A DNA stretch of 64,000 nt from Rosellinia necatrix (GCA_021209875.1 JAGYVD010000007.1:806001-870000); one strand, 5' to 3'; positions 44,897 to 56,622 are shown, counted from the first letter of the stretch. Notes: a model not told the origin generated them from the letters alone. A program made the numbers and translations.

Positions 44897-47800
44897 CTAA
44901 ACCACCATCTTCTCAAACATCGTAATGGTCTCTTCCAATGCCCGTAATCTGGCCTCAACATCCATCTTCCGGCGCTCGGCTGACTCCAAGGCCTCGGTGA
45001 TATCCTTGTTCTGTACTTTACTGAGCTCTGCCCTGAGCAAGTCGATGTCGTCTTGGTCCCGCCTTGCCTCGGTCAACTTTACCTTGATCTTTTCAACCTC
45101 CTTTCCGGCATCTTGTATGCGATCCTTGACTTCAAGATAAACATTGGCCTCGGCGGAAACAGGAAAGACTGCACAACCAGTAGGGCCGGCGCTTCCTAAT
45201 GGCAGAATGTTGATATCTATAGGTGTCTTGCCGCTAAGTGACTTGATCGCGGAAAGCTGAGCGGATGCGGTATCGTGTGACATTTGATTAAGAGGTACAA
45301 TATAGCCCACGCCCTTATCCTTGACGGCATAGTCCGCCAAGAGAGAACGGAAACCTTTCGAGCAGCCCAGCACAAGCTCATAGGCTACCTCAGATTTCGG
45401 GTCATGGAAGGATTCCTCATATTCAGGATACTCGGCGAGTGTAATCGAGGGTGTGCTATCTCCTGATCTGCGTGGCAATCGCTGCCAGAGCTCTTCAGTC
45501 AGGAAAGGCATGAACGGGGACACGAGCCGCAAGCCGGTTTCGAGTGTGGTGTAAAGTGTGTCCATGGCCGAGCGAGCATCTTCGGGTGTACCATCCGAGA
45601 TGATCGATTTGGAGTTCTCAATGTAGATATCAAACAATTCATCGTACAAATACCTGTAACTGACCTGGGTCGACTTTGCGAATTCGCGTTCTTCGAGTGC
45701 CTGGTTTATTTGTTTCACAGCCATGTTCATCTTCGTCAAGATCCATCTCTCGGGCAAGCTCTCCTTTCCCGTCAAAGCACTGGTTTCACGAGGAACAAAC
45801 TCATCACCGAGCTTGCCAAGAACATACTTGGTAGCCTGATAGATCTTGTTGCAGAATTTCCGGTAGCCGTGCATCGTCTTTATGTCAAAGTTGATATCGC
45901 CGCCGGACGATTGGGTATAATTAATGAGCGAGAACCGTAAAGCATCGGCCCCGATATCGGGAATACCTTGTGGGAAGGCCTTCTTCTGATACTTTTCAGC
46001 ATTCTTGATCTCGCCCTGGGCTAGGTTACCCTCCAGCAGCTTTTTATGCAGACCGTCGAGGCTGATACCGTCAATTATGTCAATCGGGTCAACGACATTG
46101 CCGAGTGACTTTGACATTTTTCGACCCTCGCTGTCGCGAATCAATCCATGGCAATAGACCTCCGTAAATGGCACCTTTCCAGTCAATTTCAGAGAAAATA
46201 TGACCATGCGGCTCACCCAGAAAGGTATAATATCCCAACCTGTCTCCATGGTCGTGTTCGGGAAGTAGTTATCAAAATCTGCTGTCTTATCTGGCCATCC
46301 AAGAGTACTAAACGGCCAAAGCCCAGAGCTGAACCAGGTATCTAAGACATCCTCGTCTCGCCTAAGGGTCACCTTCTTGCCCGGGAATTTTTGTTCTGCC
46401 TTTTCCTGGGCCTCGCGTTCTGTTCTGCCACACACCCAGTAGTTGTCGTCAGCATCATCAGCGCCCTCTTCGCCCTCGATACTGACGAAATATGCTGGTA
46501 TCTGATGACCCCACCATAGTTGCCTCGACAGGCACCAATCCTGAAGGTTACGCATCCATTGCAAGTATGATCGCTTTTGTATCTCTGGTCGAATGACGAG
46601 TTCACCACTTTCGACCACGGCTATGGCAGGCTGAGTCAGCGGCTCCATCCTCATCCACCATTGGGGTATAAGATATGGCTCAACGACATCTCCTGATCGG
46701 CTGCATATTGGAACGACCATCTTGTTCGGCTCTGATTTCGTATAGAGGCCAAGTTTCTTCAGTTCTTCAATAACGCCGTATCTCGCATTGAACCTTTTCT
46801 CTCCGGCATAGGGACCGGCGTTCTCGTTGAGGGTACCGTCCTTGTTCAGAATATTGATGAAGGGTAGGCCATGTTTCTTGCCTAGGTTGAAATCGTTGTG
46901 ATCATGGGCAGGTGTTAGTTTGACGGCACCAGTACCGAACTCCCTTTCAACATATTCGTCGGCGATAATCCTCAACTTTCTATCGGGTATGATGGGGTGA
47001 ATTGCAGTCTTGCCGATGAACTCTTTGTATCGGTCGTCTAGGGGATGCACAGCAATGCCGGTGTCGCCCAGCATCGTTTCTGGCCTCGTTGTTGCGACTT
47101 CGATCGTCTGGTCAGAACCCTCGATTGGGTATTTGAAATACGTAAGCGTTCCAAATTCGATCTTCCTGTCATAGCCCGGCACGTCAAGCTTCGTCGTCCC
47201 TTCAAGCTCTTTCTGGTCGACTTCCAGTGTGGATAGGGCGGTGGAGAGGCGGCACGACCAGTGTACAAGCCTATTGGCGCGGTATATGAGGCCCTCAGAG
47301 TGTAACTGCACGAAGGTCTCAGTGACCGCCTTGGATAGCTGCGGACTCATGGTAAAGGCTTCCCGCGACCAGTCTGGAGAGATGCCGAGTCTGCGTGCGG
47401 TGTTGTTGATCGCTTGATGGTGGTCCTCCTTCCAGTCCTGGCATAATTGGACGAATTCCGGCCGACTGAAATCTTGCCTTTTGGATTTTCCATTTATCGG
47501 GTGTTTGGCAAGCCGTTTCTCCACAACGGCTTGAGTCGCGATGCCTGCATGATCACAGCCAGGGATGTATAGTGTAGAGAACTGTCGCATACGATGCCAC
47601 CTGATAAGAGTGTCCTCTAACGAAAGCGCCAGGGCGTGTCCAATGTGTAGTTTGCCAGTCACCTACGATCGAGCATTAGCAGAGAGCCATGGCATCAATA
47701 GATACATGAGTGAGCGCATGGGTGCATGGGTGCATGGGTGCATACATTGGGCGGCGGCATGGCAATGACGTATTTGCCTTTCGGCTTGAGACTGCCATCC

Positions 47801-48105
47801 TTCTCTGTCCGTGGCTTGAACATGTCTTGTTGTTCCCAAAAGCTGTACCACGCGGATTCGACGACATTTGGCAAGTAGGCCTTGTGGAAGTCATCGGTCA
47901 ATGGCTTCAAGATCTTCCTCTGGCCAGCTGGTGTCTCTTCGACCCAGTCCACGGCTTGGACGGTGGGGGCATCTTGCTTCTTCGGTTTCTTCTCCGATTC
48001 CTGCTGCGCCCGTTTTGCTTGGTTCTCTTGCTTCTGTTTGAACTTCTCGAGCTTCAGCCGCTGCTTCTCGCTCATAGGCTTCTCGGGTGCCTGCGTTGAA
48101 GACAT
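44897..48105 (-). CDS. VAS1: valyl-tRNA synthetase
   Basis: Two exons, 48105-47746 and 47662-44897, with an 83-nt phase-0 intron, encode 1041 aa. Class Ia signatures are HIGH at residues 126-129 (GKLHIGHAL) and KMSKS at 635-639 (RKMSKSLGNVVDP). The CP1 editing domain includes VATTRPETMLGDTGIAVHP and GAVKLTPAHDHNDFNLGKKH. The tail has the anticodon-binding helices and a C-terminal coiled-coil arm, ending LEETITMFEKMVV. The Lys-rich N-terminal extension (KQRLKLEKFKQKQ) is typical of eukaryotic cytosolic ValRS. Yeast VAS1 and Neurospora un-3/cyt-20 supply both cytosolic and mitochondrial enzyme from one gene. Here the first ATG gives no clear mitochondrial presequence, so any mitochondrial form would need an upstream start or exon. 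The intron contains three 8-bp GGGTGCAT repeats (about 47719-47743). Confidence 0.95.
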
Positions 48106-49258
48106 TCTCGATGACACACACAGGACAACGGGGCGCGGGCGATAGCGCAGTAGTTGTCCGAGGCGAAGGACAAAAGCCAGTATGTGAGGACACTGAGGAG
48201 TGAAAACACTAGAAATGTGGGAACCTTATGTAGGTAGGTAGGTAGGTAGGTAGGTAGGTAGGTAGGTAGGTAGGTAGGTAGGTAGGTAGGTAGGTAGGTA
48301 GGTAAGGTAGGTAGGGTAGGTAGTGAGGAGGGTAGGTAAGTAGGTTAGTTGTTGAAGTGGGCAAGATAGGTACTTTACAGCTGCAAACACTTCGTGCAAA
48401 CACTTTGTGCAAACAATTTGCAGGTAATGACGGACAGTAAAAACTGGCAGGTTAAAAAGGGCGTTTCGAGAGGTGCGACTTCTATCTACCCCTCAGGAGG
48501 GGCACAGTGCAGTGCCTAAATGAGTCATGGTCGGTGCCGTCGCCGGGGGACATGCCCGCACCAAATTCTACCCCGAAGATCATATTTCATACATAACATA
48601 TTTTGAACACTACTTGTACCTTTTTATTTTTATATTTTTATTTTATTTGCTAATTCCGCCTGAAGACAAAGCCTTTTAAGAGCAAGCAGACAGCACAGGC
48701 AGGTGCGGCATCTTCCCTAATTTGTATCTTATATAACTACCATAAAAAACTTCAAAGTAGTAGGTAACGTCTTCAAGGACGTTTTGCTCGGTGGATTGGG
48801 TATTATACATAAATATAGCCAAGCAAAAGCAAAAGCGGCAAGTGCACTTTTAGCTGGTGGCACAATTCCATGCAACCCTGCATAAGTCCCAAACTTTGGT
48901 TAATTAATTAACTAATTGAGTCATACTACACATGCGCTATACGAATAATCAACCACGACCACCACGAAACCTTGCCTTCTGTCTTATTTCTCTTCTTCTG
49001 TACACCCTCATACCTTGCCCCGGACTGTGTCAGACCGTGTCCCACCCCGCTAATCAACCATTGGCGACTACTAACACGTGGTTGTTTCTGTTTTCTCGAA
49101 GCTCCCATTGTGACGCTGCAGACGTGGAGCCGAAGTGCGGAACCCTCAAGAACCCCCCATGCTGGCGATCCCAGATTGCGACAAACACCCCTCCAAAATT
49201 ATTTGGTCCGCCACCAAACCTTCGTACGCCGTTCGTGTAGGCCATTTCCCGACGGACG
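48106..49258. promoter_or_regulatory. divergent promoter region between VAS1 and the eIF2B beta gene
   Basis: 1.15 kb between two start codons in opposite orientation, so it must contain both promoters. It holds the GTAG array (listed separately) close to VAS1, AT-rich tracts near 48590-48660, and no gene-like frame. Both genes belong to protein synthesis, so co-regulation is possible but not shown. Confidence 0.5.
48231..48347. repeat. GTAG tetranucleotide array
   Basis: About 74 bp of near-perfect tandem GTAG (48231-48304) followed by about 40 bp of degenerate units, 125 bp upstream of the VAS1 start codon. It is the longest pure member of the TACC/GTAG motif scattered through the window. 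Confidence 0.92.
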
Positions 49259-50751
49259 ATGGCCACCCCAAAAGGGGGCTATACCCCCAGCCTCGAGAAA
49301 TTTCTTGATGGCTTGAAAAGCCGCGCCGTCGAGTCCTCAGTCGAGCTTCTCATCTCGTGAGTAGACGCCCACTCCGCGACCACACCACCGCCACGCAAGC
49401 CCAAGCGCAACATCTCCATGCTCTGCTTGCTGCCCCGCATGGCCAGGGGGCTCTTGTTGGCTGACCGTGTGCCTTCAGTCTTCTAAAGAGACGAGAGATC
49501 AAAGGTTCTGAGGCCTGTGCCACTGTCACCGCCCATATCCTCCTCCAGGTCGTCGCCAGGGATAAATGGGACAATGTCGACCAACTGCTCGGTCGCATTC
49601 AACTAATTGGCAGGAAGCTCGTCGCTGCGCAGCCGCACGAGCTCGTCGTCGGGAATATTGTGAGGAGAGTTCTGGGTTTGATCCGTGATGAAGCCTCCGA
49701 AGACCGAAACGACACTGCGACCGACTCTCCACGACCAGCTTCCCCACCACCGCCGCCGGCGGCAGCAGCAGCAGCAGCCCCAGGCCATGCCAACTCTCCC
49801 GCAAAGCCGGTGCGCCCATCAATCCTACCATTGCTTGGGTCACTCGCTCGGACTCAGTCCATGTTCAACCTACTCTCCGACCCTAACGTCTTCCCGTCGA
49901 TGGCGTCAAACGCATCGACACCCGGTCAAGTCTCGGGCGCCTCCACTCCAATCCTGAACCCCCAGGTTACCAATGTGACTTCCCTGCGCTCCGAGGTCAT
50001 CGACGGAATACAAGAGATTATGGACGAGATTAGGATGGTTGACGAACAAGTTCAGACCTACGCCGAAATCTTCATTCATCCCGGAGATTATATACTAGTG
50101 TACCAACCGTCGAAAATAGTACAGAAGTTCCTTACACGGGCCGCCGCAAAGAGGAAGTTTACCGTGTTCCTTGTGGTGGATCCATCCTCGGCCGCGAATC
50201 CGGACGGCCAGTATGCATCGCTACAGAAGTCGATGGCGTCTAATGGGTCAAGCGTTATTACCGTTTTGAATGCCGGCTTAATGGCATATATGTCGAGGGT
50301 CGATAAGGTCATTCTTGGTGCACGGGTGATCACAGCACAAGGCGGCGTTATTGTTGACTCCGGCGCTGCGACCATCGCACGAGCTGCTCGGGAGCGCCGA
50401 AGAACCGTCATCGTTCTTGGTGGTGTGTACAAACTGAGCCCCGAGAACAGGCTCATATCGGAGAGCCAAGTCGAATGGGGTGACCCCTCCAAATACGTCA
50501 ACTTCGCCGACGGATCTATGGTATCAAACGTTAAGGTGAAGAATGCTGTTTGCGAGTTCCTCTCCGCCGAACATATCGATACCTACATCACAAACCTGTA
50601 AGTCTTCTCTGATTACGTGGTGCCAAAGGCGCAAAGCTAATGTCTCTGCGATAGTGGCGCACATGCACAGGATAACCTCCACACAATCATTGGAGACCAT
50701 TACAAGGAGGAAGACATCGACTTCGATCTGTATGGAAGGGCGCAGCGGTGA
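49259..50751 (+). CDS. GCD7: eIF2B beta subunit (guanine nucleotide exchange factor for eIF2)
   Basis: Three exons, 49259-49356, 49479-50597 and 50655-50751, with phase-2 introns of 122 and 57 nt, encode 437 aa. The N-terminal helical part reads SLEKFLDGLKSRAVESSVE and then LLKRREIKGSEACATVTAHI, as in Gcd7. A Pro/Ala/Ser-rich insertion follows (about residues 115-170). The C-terminal Rossmann-like eIF2B alpha/beta/delta domain contains IFIHPGDYILVYQPSKIVQKF, VITVLNAGLMAYMSRVDKVILGA, GGVIVDSGAATIARAARER, and the end ITNLGAHAQDNLHTIIGDHY. eIF2B is a cytosolic decamer that recharges eIF2 with GTP; the beta subunit is in the regulatory core with alpha and delta. Beta rather than alpha or delta is inferred from length and the N-terminal block. 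Confidence 0.88.
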
Positions 50752-51438
50752 GGCAGCGCGTTGATATCCGCGCGAAGGGTGCGAAAACATTTATACAATT
50801 CTTTCATAGGACTAGTAGCAGTCAAATGCTGTGACGGCCACACGAGCCCCCTTTCTCGGTGGCTAAAAGCCAACCTGAAGGCCCTAATTCTGCACTAACA
50901 TATAGCGGCGGCCTCTCAAAGCATTGCCCCTCCCATGCTCCCCGTCCGAACTACTTGGTAAAGCACAGTGGCCGCGTCACCCCGCAGGGCTCGCTATCGC
51001 ATGGGTGAAACGATAGGTTAGCGTGATTGGGATGGGCTGCTGACTCTGTGATGGCCCGATCAATCGGAATCCTCCTCCGAATTTGGACCACTTACCAGGC
51101 GTTGTGCGAGCCGGGGTCCGTCCCAGTACCTCGCAGGCAGCCATATACTGTTAACCTGTACGTAGTGAGGGCGACCAACACTTGTCCGGGCCGAAGGGAG
51201 GAGCCTAGAGCAAACACTCCAATATATCCTCCAGTCATCCCGTCTACTGATTGTCATCATTCACTGCCTCTCGTCTTGTGTCTCGTCTGTAACGATAACC
51301 TAGAGTTCGCCGATTACGTAGCAGGTCTCGTCTTTTAGACAACGAGGTGTAGTACCGGTCTCCTTGTATATCAAAGATCAACGTCATCCATCACCTTACC
51401 ACCTACAAACCACGGATCACGCTCTTCGGGGGATAGCT
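50752..51438. other. intergenic between tandem genes
   Basis: About 690 bp between the eIF2B beta stop and the next ATG. Open frames are short and motif-free. It should contain the terminator of the first gene and the promoter of the second. Confidence 0.55.
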
Positions 51439-53937
51439 ATGAAGCCTCATCAAGCTCCTGACGGTCCACCACCGCCTTATTCAGAAACAGATATATACTC
51501 TCCTTCCCACGCCTCGAGCAACGACCATTTAGGCGGCGTAGATGACGACGTATCCATCGCGCCTTCGTCGTCCTATAGTAATATCGCCGACACACCACCC
51601 GAGTCTCCGAGTAATCCGCACTATAACTTTGCCGGACCTGACAGCGACCTACCTGCGACCGCTTCGGCCCAAGCCTATTTTGACTCGCGCCCCCCGAGCC
51701 GGTCGCCTGGTCCGATCATTACCATCGCCCTTGAGATCACAGCAGATGCCGCGCCATCCGACTTCCCATACCCCGAATGGGCTCTGGGCTGCGACGTAAC
51801 CGAGCAAGACTGGCAGACATTCATAAACTATCTCATCCCAGGACATGCAGCACGATCGAACTCGCATATTATTGACCACAAACTGCCGGCTGCCGGGGAC
51901 TCTAAGCGCTCTCCAAGTGATGTCGCTGAGGCACAACTCGCTGCACTTAAATTATCTAAGAGCACGCCTTCTAGCCCTCAGGACAAAGATGAAGTCGCCC
52001 GTGAATGGAACCACGGGTTTTTCGAACCTCGCGGTGTGAGGATACGCCACACACATGTGACCAGACCTACGGTTCCGGCTCATGCACCAGAGAATGAGCC
52101 ATCGCGAAGTACAGCAACAGGCGGAGGAGACGACGCGGAGCAGAGCCAGAGCCAACCCGAACAACAAGACGGCTGGTGGAGGAACCCTTTTAGTGGCTTC
52201 GTGAATGGCAACAGCGTTCACATTGGGCCTCTGCACATCGAAGGCGATCGTGTCGCGATCGGTTCCGCCTTCGAAGTCGATCGCAACGGCGTCCGTTGGG
52301 GCGGACAACCCAACCCACCCCCACCGTTCGGAACTCATTCAAGAGGCGCACCTTGGGGGGAGCATCCCGGGCCCCATCCAGGACACCCACATCCTCCGTT
52401 CGGTCCTTTCGGCGGGCACCCCTGGTTCGGGCACCCCGGGCGCGGGCGCGGGCGCGGACGCGGCGGCCACGATCATGAGCACGGAAGGCGTGGAAGGGAC
52501 CACTCGCGCAGCAGCTCGGTCAGCTCAGTCAGCTCGTCCAGCTCGTCCTCCTCCTTGGACTCGGAGGCGTCGATCGGCAGCCTGCCAGACTGGGATGACC
52601 TGCAGGACGTGCAGCTCCCCGTGACCAAGAAGTCGGTACAGTCCTGGCTGTCGCACCCGGACCAGCGCATCACCAAGGCGATGGTGAAGCAGGCCAAGGC
52701 GGACATCAAGGCGGCCCGGAAGGTCGCGGGCGACCCGTCGTCGCCGTCGCCGCTGCCGTCGCCGCACGACCCGAACTGGGACCGGGCGCGGGAGGCGCTG
52801 CGCCGCGAGGTGCGCGACCTCCTGCGGCAGTTCGACGCCCTCAGGAAGCAGCAGCGGGCGGCGCGGCGGGACGCGCGGCGGGAGCGCCACCAGCAGAAGC
52901 GGGCGGCGAGCCAGAAGAAGCGCGCCGAGAAGCGCGAGCGCCGCGCCCACGAGCGTGAGAGCCGGAGGGCGGACCGCGCGACGCGACGCGCCGAGCGGGA
53001 CGCCGAGCGACACGCGCGCCGGACACGGCACCACCAGCACCACCAGCACCACCAACAACAACAGCACCCACACCATCACCATCATCATCCATTCCCACCC
53101 ATGCCGGGAGCGTTCCCGATGCCCTCACCCCCCGCGCCACCTGTTCCGGGCGTCTTTATACCCCCCATCCCGCCACCACCTCCGCCTCCGAGCTTCGGAT
53201 TCGGCCGCGGGTTCGGGTTCGGGTTTGGATTCGGCGGCCGAGGAGGAGGAGGAGGAGGAGGAGGAGGAGGGAGAGGGGGCAGGGGAGGCCGCAGCGGTTG
53301 GGACCATGGCGGTGTTCAGGCTGCTGCCGCCGCCACCATCGCCGCCGCCTCGGAGCAGGCGGACCGCGAGCTCGCGGAGGCCATGGCGACGGCGGGCCGG
53401 GAGCTCGACTCGGCGCTCGCGGCGGCGGCGCAGGAGCGCGAGCGCGCGTTCGAGACGGCCCGGCTCGCGCGCCAGCAGGCCTCGCGGGCCGCCGCCGACT
53501 CGCTCCGCGCCGCCGCGGAGACCGTGCGGCGCAGCCACGAGACGGCGGACCGCGCGCGGGGCGCGGCGCGGCGCGCGGCGACCACGGCGCAGAAGCTGTC
53601 CGAGGCGGGGGCCCTCGAGGCCCGAATCGCCGTGCTGGCGGCGCGGCGGGAGGCGCTAGAGACTAGGATCGCCGCGGAGGAGCAGAAGAAGGAGGAGGAG
53701 GAGGAGGAGGAAGAAGAAGAAAGGGGCAGAAAAGGAAAAGGAAAAGGGAAGGGGAAGGGGAAGGGGAAGGGGACCGGGGAGAAGAGCGCGCTGGCCACGG
53801 AGGCTAGGGCCGTCGAGGACGAGATGGAGAGGCTGGCGCGCAGGGCCGAGACGCTGAAGGTCGAGGCCGACGAGGAGCTCGCGAGGGAGATCGCTGCCGA
53901 GAGCAGTGGGAAGGAGTCCTGGGAGGATTGGAATTAA
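51439..53937 (+). CDS. large low-complexity protein with conserved fungal N-terminal region
   Basis: A single exon of 832 aa from the first in-frame ATG. The N-terminal third is Ser/Pro-rich (PPPPYSETD) with one ordered-looking block, FPYPEWALGCDVTEQDWQTF, INYLIP, then AEAQLAALKLS and EWNHGFFEPRGVRIRH, which I recall from other filamentous-fungal proteins without a function. The middle has Gly/His/Pro-rich and Arg-Gly-type segments, then long Arg/Lys/Glu helices, a His run, a Gly/Phe-rich stretch with poly-Gly (GGA repeat at 53239-53270), an Ala/Arg coiled coil, a poly-Glu run and GK repeats. The charged helices suggest coiled coils and the Arg-rich parts could bind RNA or acidic partners, but no catalytic domain is visible. 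The many long overlapping frames on both strands are products of its repeats. Confidence 0.75.
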   Translation: MKPHQAPDGPPPPYSETDIYSPSHASSNDHLGGVDDDVSIAPSSSYSNIADTPPESPSNPHYNFAGPDSDLPATASAQAYFDSRPPSRSPGPIITIALEITADAAPSDFPYPEWALGCDVTEQDWQTFINYLIPGHAARSNSHIIDHKLPAAGDSKRSPSDVAEAQLAALKLSKSTPSSPQDKDEVAREWNHGFFEPRGVRIRHTHVTRPTVPAHAPENEPSRSTATGGGDDAEQSQSQPEQQDGWWRNPFSGFVNGNSVHIGPLHIEGDRVAIGSAFEVDRNGVRWGGQPNPPPPFGTHSRGAPWGEHPGPHPGHPHPPFGPFGGHPWFGHPGRGRGRGRGGHDHEHGRRGRDHSRSSSVSSVSSSSSSSSLDSEASIGSLPDWDDLQDVQLPVTKKSVQSWLSHPDQRITKAMVKQAKADIKAARKVAGDPSSPSPLPSPHDPNWDRAREALRREVRDLLRQFDALRKQQRAARRDARRERHQQKRAASQKKRAEKRERRAHERESRRADRATRRAERDAERHARRTRHHQHHQHHQQQQHPHHHHHHPFPPMPGAFPMPSPPAPPVPGVFIPPIPPPPPPPSFGFGRGFGFGFGFGGRGGGGGGGGGGRGGRGGRSGWDHGGVQAAAAATIAAASEQADRELAEAMATAGRELDSALAAAAQERERAFETARLARQQASRAAADSLRAAAETVRRSHETADRARGAARRAATTAQKLSEAGALEARIAVLAARREALETRIAAEEQKKEEEEEEEEEERGRKGKGKGKGKGKGKGTGEKSALATEARAVEDEMERLARRAETLKVEADEELAREIAAESSGKESWEDWN

Positions 53938-54767
53938 GGGGGGAGCCGGGCGGGACGGAACTAGGGTTTTTGTAGGTTGGTAAAGCATCGGCGACTTTTA
54001 GGAGATTCATTTTTCTGGAAAAGGTAGGTACTTAGGTAGGTAGATACGTACGTACGTGGGTTTATCAGGTATGCACGCGCGGATAGGATGGTTTTTCAAG
54101 GGCTCTCTGCTATGTCGTTTTCGTTGACTTTCAAAACTATATCATATCATATATGCATGAATATACATGCCTCTACGCTCCATCCTATAAATGATCACGG
54201 CCTTGAGATATTGGCAGAATGCGAACATCGTAACAAATCATAACGGTCTTCTCGCTTTTTTTGCCTTAGTTATTTTTGTAGAGTATGGGGTTACGCGATG
54301 TAGTTATGATCGAGTCCATTACGCACCCCCATTGCTCGGCGGTAGATCTACCAGTAGTTATATATAGCCCGGGCCACACTCGTAATTCCACATTCTCCCC
54401 CGCCGGCGGCCACGGGGAGAGAGCACGGAGAGAGAGATATGGGCCATACTATATTGCTTAATCCTACCGATGGTACCAGAGGTACTCCTAGCACCTTGCT
54501 TTCTCGTCCCCGCCACCCGCTTGCGTCCGCCGGCCTTGCTCTCCTCCCCCATTAGCATCGTTGTCGCCGTCGTCATCGTTGTCATTATTTTTCTCATTCT
54601 TCGTCTCCTCGGGAGATTTCGTCATCACCATCTTGCTTTTTCTTTTCGACTCGCTTCTTCTTTTTCTTCTTCTCCCTCCTCTTCTTTTCCTCTGGCTCAG
54701 AGACAGGTGACGACGGGGGCGTGGGCGGGGGCGTGGGCGACCGCGACGGAGGGGTACCGCACTCGGC
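53938..54767. other. intergenic between convergent genes
   Basis: About 830 bp between two stop codons. It contains TACC/GTAG-type motifs followed by ACGT repeats (54022-54057). The minus-strand frame just beyond the ARD1 stop is Lys/Asp-rich low complexity and is not taken as coding. Confidence 0.5.
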
Positions 54768-55597
54768 CTACGAGTGCTTGCTCTCGTCTTTTTCGACGAG
54801 GGCCTGGACGCCAAGGCCACGGCCGACCTTGACCTTCTTAAGGTCCTTCTCGCGCACGGGGAGGGTCTTGGCGCCAGCCTCGCCGACAGGCTCACCTTCG
54901 TCTGCATCCTCAGCATCGGCACCGTCGGCGGCGTCGGCGGCTTCGCGGATCTGGTCCCGGATGGTGGACAGGTCGAGGCGCATGCTGAAGGCGTCCTCGC
55001 CGTCGGCGTAGTAGGAGGTCTCCGTCTTGTCCTGGTCGAAGCCGAGGGTCTTGGTGTAGAGGTGGATGGCGGCCTTGTTCGACACGCGCACGTGCAGGGA
55101 CACGTACTGTGCGCCGAAGGTCTCGACCATGGCCAGTTCTGGAGCACGGACACCCGGTTAGCGAGCGCGCGCGGACGGGCTGACTGACAAACGACATAGA
55201 GATCCTGCCTGGGCTGCCTGGGCAGACAGATAGATGTCTAAGGCACAGAGACAGGAAGGCGGGGACAGAGAAAGTGGGACGAACGGCTCTGGCGCATGAG
55301 CTTCTCGGCGATGCCCAGACGGCGATGCGTCCGCATGACGGACAGCGAGGTGATGTGGCCGTGCTGGATGCCGTCGGTGGGCTCCTCCTCCATCTTGGCC
55401 AGCACGTAGCCGACGATCTTGGGGTAGTCGTAGGGGGTCTTCTTGGGCCGCGAGACGTCGACGGCAACGTAGCTCAGCTGGGGCCACGAGAGCGCATGGT
55501 AGAGGTAGTACTTCATGAAGTAGTTCTCCGGCAGGTTCTCGAGGTTCGCATGCTGGATCAGCGGGATGTCCCGCGGCTCGAGCAGGCGGATGTCCAT
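54768..55597 (-). CDS. ARD1: NatA catalytic subunit (Ard1/Naa10), N-alpha-acetyltransferase
   Basis: Two exons, 55597-55285 and 55138-54768, with a 146-nt phase-1 intron (donor GTTCGT, branch CGCTAACCGG), encode 227 aa. The GNAT fold begins [20 protein letters not shown] and continues [20 protein letters not shown], as in all Ard1 proteins. The acetyl-CoA-binding motif is RRLGIA (residues 92-97) within [20 protein letters not shown], restored only by splicing. Motif B includes [17 protein letters not shown]. The C-terminal 80 residues are acidic and disordered, ending in a Lys-rich tail. With Nat1/Naa15, Ard1 acetylates nascent chains starting with Ser, Ala, Thr or Gly at the ribosome; in yeast it affects silencing and growth. 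Length is close to fungal orthologues. Confidence 0.93.
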
Positions 55598-56622
55598 AGC
55601 TGGGGGCAGTCGCCGTTCCGTGTGTAAGATGCGACGTGCAGGCGGAAAGAATTGGAAGGCTGGTAGCTAGGTAGATAGTAAGGATAGTAAGAGGAAGACT
55701 AGCTAGGTAGTTAGCAGCACTAGATGCGATGCTTGGTGGTGGGTGTTGAAGCTACCTAATCTGATCTGGGGTCAAGTGCCAAGTTGGCTGGCAGGAGCTG
55801 GTTGGCAGGAAGCTGGCTGGCAGGAGTTGGCTGGCAGGAGTTGGCTGGCAGGAGCTTTGGGTGATGTGATCGAGTTTCGGACCCTGCCAAGACTGAGTCG
55901 GTCGACGCTGATTTGTTCGTTTCGAAACCGCAGGTAAAACGGCGAAACCATAAAACGCCTCGCCTCTCTCCGACCCGCAGACGGGAGCCCTGCACAACAG
56001 GCAAGCGCACGATTGGGAAGGCCGGACCATGATCGGACAGCGGGCCAAATTCCGCCGAGACTTGACTTGTCCCATGCTAATCATCTCTCCAACCCCACCA
56101 ATTCTATTTTAGCGCGGGGCACTTTTTCAGAGTTACCCCACATCTCATGGGCACCTCCTCGAATGCGGCCGCCTCTATCGCAGGTGGAAGTTACGTGTTT
56201 GTCCATGGGCATACCCATATCGCTCAAATCCAGCGGATACTTCCTAGCTGCGTGACTGCCTTGGACGCTCCGGATTGGAGCGATTATATGAGGCTAGGTA
56301 AGTTGGTAATGGTGAAACCGTAGTACTTGTATACCGAGAGATATCATACCCGTCTTAGGCATATATATATAAGATAAGGCAAAGATACCTAGGTATATAT
56401 ATATATAAACAATAATTAGGTACCTACCTACCTACCTACTCGTGAGAGAGATACTACCAAGACAAGTCGTTCGTCACTTACATACATACACTACGAGTAC
56501 TCGTACATTCCATTCCCACTCTCCCTACCTACCTACCTACCTACCTTTCCAGGTTTCCCCTCCCTTCTATACTGCTGGCTGTTTGGGCGCCAAAGCGGAA
56601 AATAGATAGACAACGGACAGAA
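55598..56622. promoter_or_regulatory. divergent promoter region between ARD1 and the SDR gene
   Basis: 1 kb between two start codons in opposite directions. It contains a 14-bp minisatellite (listed separately), TA dinucleotide tracts (about 56373-56408) and two strong TACC arrays (56421-56441 and 56525-56547) within 200 bp of the SDR start. No gene-like frame is supported. Confidence 0.5.
55784..55857. repeat. 14-bp minisatellite
   Basis: About five imperfect tandem copies of GGCTGGCAGGAGTT with some 15-16 bp variants, located 190-260 bp upstream of the ARD1 start codon. Confidence 0.8.

Noticed and set aside
48231..48304. Telomere-like repeat
   Set aside because: The unit is GTAG, not TTAGGG, and the array is internal between two housekeeping genes.
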